Shown: piece by piece, positions 14,357 through 15,577 of the stretch
Layout: the number at the start of each line of letters is the position of its first letter
How positions within the stretch are numbered: the first letter of the stretch is position 1
DNA from: Jatrophihabitans sp.
GTDB taxonomy: Bacteria; Actinomycetota; Actinomycetes; Mycobacteriales; Jatrophihabitantaceae
Reading direction: 5' to 3'
NCBI GenBank assembly: GCA_025966255.1
Contig: JAOPVG010000374.1
Location: 1 to 15,577, forward strand
Length of the DNA stretch: 15,577 nt
Made by a program: the position numbers and the translations under genes
Notes under the pieces: model-generated
Told to the model about the DNA's origin: nothing
Databases searched by the model: none
What the model saw: only the letters and a program-made list of their open reading frames with translations

Positions 14357-14926
14357 CTACTGCTGCAGCGGCTGTTTGACGTCGGCCGCGGCCGACTTCG
14401 CGTGGTCAACCGTTTGCGACGCCGCGTCAGTGGCCGTGGCCTTGATCTGCTCGGCCGAGTGCTGGATCGGCTCCTGCAGGTTCGCGGCCACTTCCTGTGC
14501 CTGCTCCTTCACGGGCTGCGCGAGGTCGCCCGCCTTGTCCTGCGCAGCGCGGGCCAGGTCCTGCTCACGCTGCGACGCGGGAATCGTCGACGAGACGAGC
14601 CACCCGACACCGAAGGCGATCAGCCCGGCGGCCAGCGGGTTGCCCTGCGTCTGTTGCCGAACCGCGCGCGGGGCCGAGCCGGCCGCATCGCTCATACTCG
14701 AGGCGGCCGACGCCAGAGTCTGCGTGGCCGCGCCGCCGCTGGACCGGGCCGACTCCGCCGAGCCCATGATCCGGTCCTTGGCCGAGGTGGACGCGCTCTT
14801 GATCCGATCGACGCGGCGACCGACCACCTTCGACGGCGACACCTTGTCACTGAGGCGGTCGACGTCGGCGCTGAGCGATACCCGGGTCTGCTCGATGTCA
14901 CGCTGAATCTCTTGGGGGGTGGTCAT
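14357..14926 (-). CDS. DUF3618 domain protein
   Basis: A 189-residue protein. Its N-terminus, PQEIQRDIEQTRVSLSADVD (4-23), matches the DUF3618 signature (I-E-x-T-R-x2-L-x3-V-D). A basic segment with KVVGRRVDRIK (33-43) follows, then one hydrophobic helix at about 98-115 in QGNPLAAGLIAFGVGWLVSS. The C-terminus (116-189) is a run of Ala/Gln/Lys/Glu-rich amphipathic helix with heptad- or LEA-like character and no Cys. It is probably a single-pass membrane protein with a long helical tail; its biochemical function is unknown. The ATG at 14926 has a GAGGAG ribosome binding site 5 nt upstream that overlaps the TGA stop of the holin-like gene. The trio with holin-X-like and YihY genes is a recurrent actinobacterial neighbourhood. 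Confidence 0.9.
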   Translation of the reverse strand: MTTPQEIQRDIEQTRVSLSADVDRLSDKVSPSKVVGRRVDRIKSASTSAKDRIMGSAESARSSGGAATQTLASAASSMSDAAGSAPRAVRQQTQGNPLAAGLIAFGVGWLVSSTIPASQREQDLARAAQDKAGDLAQPVKEQAQEVAANLQEPIQHSAEQIKATATDAASQTVDHAKSAAADVKQPLQQ

Positions 14927-14935
14927 GATTACTCC

Positions 14936-15361
14936 TCAGTGGACTTTGAGTGCGTCGGGGACTTGCTTGACCGTGTCGACGGTTCGTTCCGGTGTCGGAT
15001 TGACCGCGCGCAGCGTGCCGCGGCCAGTGATGAACAGGACGGCGCCGAGCACGGCCCACACGCCGGCGACGATGAGCGCGGCCCAGCCCTGGTCCATGAC
15101 GTTGGCCAGCCCCCACCACAGGGCGATGGACAGGAACAGCAACACCATGTAGCCGGCGAACCCGGAGCCGCCGAGCAGGCCGACGCCCTTGCCGGCCTTG
15201 GCGACCTCGGTCTTGATCTCGGCCTTCGCGAGTTCGACCTCTTGGCGCATGAGGGTGGACAGGTCGCGACTGACGTCAGCGAGCAACTCGCCGACGGACG
15301 CGTCGGCAGCGTGGCGGCCTCCGTCATGCGGGCTCGATGCGCCGGGATATGGGGCGCTCAC
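14936..15361 (-). CDS. Actinobacterial holin-X / phage-holin-family membrane protein
   Basis: A 141-residue small membrane protein. The N-terminal cytoplasmic helix VGELLADVSRDLSTLMRQEV (23-42) and following ELAKAEIKTEVAKAGKG are the hallmark of the holin-X (phage_holin_3_6) family. Two transmembrane helices follow at about 61-87 and 91-113, then a polar tail. Despite the name, no lytic phage genes are nearby and the members are chromosomal proteins of unknown function. The start is GTG 15361, overlapping the TGA of the upstream Pro/Tyr/Gly-rich gene (GTGA). A later ATG exists near residue 38 but would cut the conserved helix. Its stop overlaps the ribosome binding site of the DUF3618 gene. 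It is the second gene visible in a coupled minus-strand operon. Confidence 0.9.
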   Translation of the reverse strand: MSAPYPGASSPHDGGRHAADASVGELLADVSRDLSTLMRQEVELAKAEIKTEVAKAGKGVGLLGGSGFAGYMVLLFLSIALWWGLANVMDQGWAALIVAGVWAVLGAVLFITGRGTLRAVNPTPERTVDTVKQVPDALKVH

Positions 15362-15577
15362 GGGGACACCTGCCCGCCGGTGTCGGGCCCATCGGCCGGC
15401 CCGTACGACGGCGCACCAGAGCCGTAGGTCGGCGCACCGTAGGTCGGCGCACCGTAGGTCGGGGCACCGTAGGTCGGTGTGCCGTAGCCGGGCGGAGCGA
15501 TGGGCTCGTAGCCAGGCGGCGGCGCTGGGGCATAGGTCGACGAGCCGGCCGGGTCATAGGTCGGAGCAACACCGGTG
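15358..15577 (-). CDS. C-terminus of a Pro/Tyr/Gly-repeat protein (partial)
   Basis: This frame is open from the right window edge to TGA at 15360-15358 and gives 72 residues. It is entirely low-complexity: Pro-, Tyr-, Gly- and Ala-rich, with PPPGYE and PPGYG followed by four tandem copies of TPTYG or APTYG and then GSGAPSYG. Such tails occur on actinomycete membrane or envelope proteins, where they are probably disordered. The N-terminal part is outside the window, so the protein cannot be identified. Two facts support a real gene: the stop overlaps the GTG start of the holin-like gene (GTGA), as at other junctions in this operon, and the 5-codon repeat stays in frame. The competing frame over the same bases gives Arg/Pro-rich noise. 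Confidence 0.7.
   Translation of the reverse strand, partial: TGVAPTYDPAGSSTYAPAPPPGYEPIAPPGYGTPTYGAPTYGAPTYGAPTYGSGAPSYGPADGPDTGGQVSP
15424..15483 (-). repeat. Four 15-bp tandem repeats encoding (A/T)PTYG
   Basis: Four contiguous 15-bp units at 15424-15438, 15439-15453, 15454-15468 and 15469-15483 share GTAGGTCGGCGCACC on the plus strand, with a few changes in the last two units. The first unit is preceded by a degenerate copy around 15403-15417. The period is exactly five codons, so copy-number changes would keep the reading frame. There are no spacers, so this is not a CRISPR array. Confidence 0.85.

Noticed and set aside
14936..15361. Holin gene as evidence of a prophage
   Set aside because: The holin-X family is a chromosomal actinobacterial membrane family; no endolysin, structural, integrase or attachment features are nearby.
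15424..15483. Tandem repeat as a CRISPR array
   Set aside because: The units are contiguous with no spacers and exactly five codons long, in frame with a Pro/Tyr/Gly-rich protein.

Overview
The window is one dense stretch of a high-GC, GTG/TTG-start-rich chromosome. Almost everything in it is envelope-related: two-component systems, exporters, undecaprenyl lipid recycling and small membrane proteins. Base composition, the lipobox protein, the LolA-like protein without other outer-membrane genes, and the holin-X / DUF3618 / YihY operon all point to a monoderm actinomycete. I cannot name the genus. There are no rRNA or tRNA genes, mobile elements, phage modules or CRISPR arrays, and no gene-free stretch over 300 bases.

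Region 1 (1-8081) looks like one envelope-stress neighbourhood. On the minus strand, a sensor kinase (183-1538) is followed by the first 50 codons of a DedA-family membrane protein (1-152). Divergent from it, a tightly overlapping plus-strand operon (1720-6384) encodes a lipoprotein, two different ABC ATPases and a large FtsX/MacB-type permease. A minus-strand pair, uppP (undecaprenyl-diphosphatase) followed by an OmpR-type response regulator (6361-8081), converges on it. The kinase has no adjacent regulator and this regulator has no adjacent kinase, so they are probably one two-component system split around the transporter. DedA (undecaprenyl-phosphate flippase in recent work) and UppP (undecaprenyl-diphosphatase) are two consecutive steps of carrier-lipid recycling. 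My main hypothesis is therefore a lipid-carrier or antimicrobial-peptide stress module.

Region 2 (8075-13261) holds a complete OmpR-type regulator and kinase pair on the plus strand. It converges on a minus-strand operon of a LolA-like exported protein, a DrrA/BcrA-type ABC ATPase and an ABC-2 permease. The two units meet at 10098-10142, where two perfect 9-bp hairpins contain both stop codons.

Region 3 (13311-15577) is a minus-strand operon: the C-terminus of a Pro/Tyr/Gly-repeat protein (cut by the window edge), an actinobacterial holin-X-like membrane protein, a DUF3618 protein and a YihY/BrkB-family membrane protein. Stop codons overlap the next start or the next ribosome binding site, which indicates translational coupling.

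A notable non-coding signal is a 14-bp hairpin with a UUCG tetraloop at 6411-6442. It lies 26 nt past the permease stop, inside the opposing response-regulator gene, and is better formed in the plus-strand transcript.
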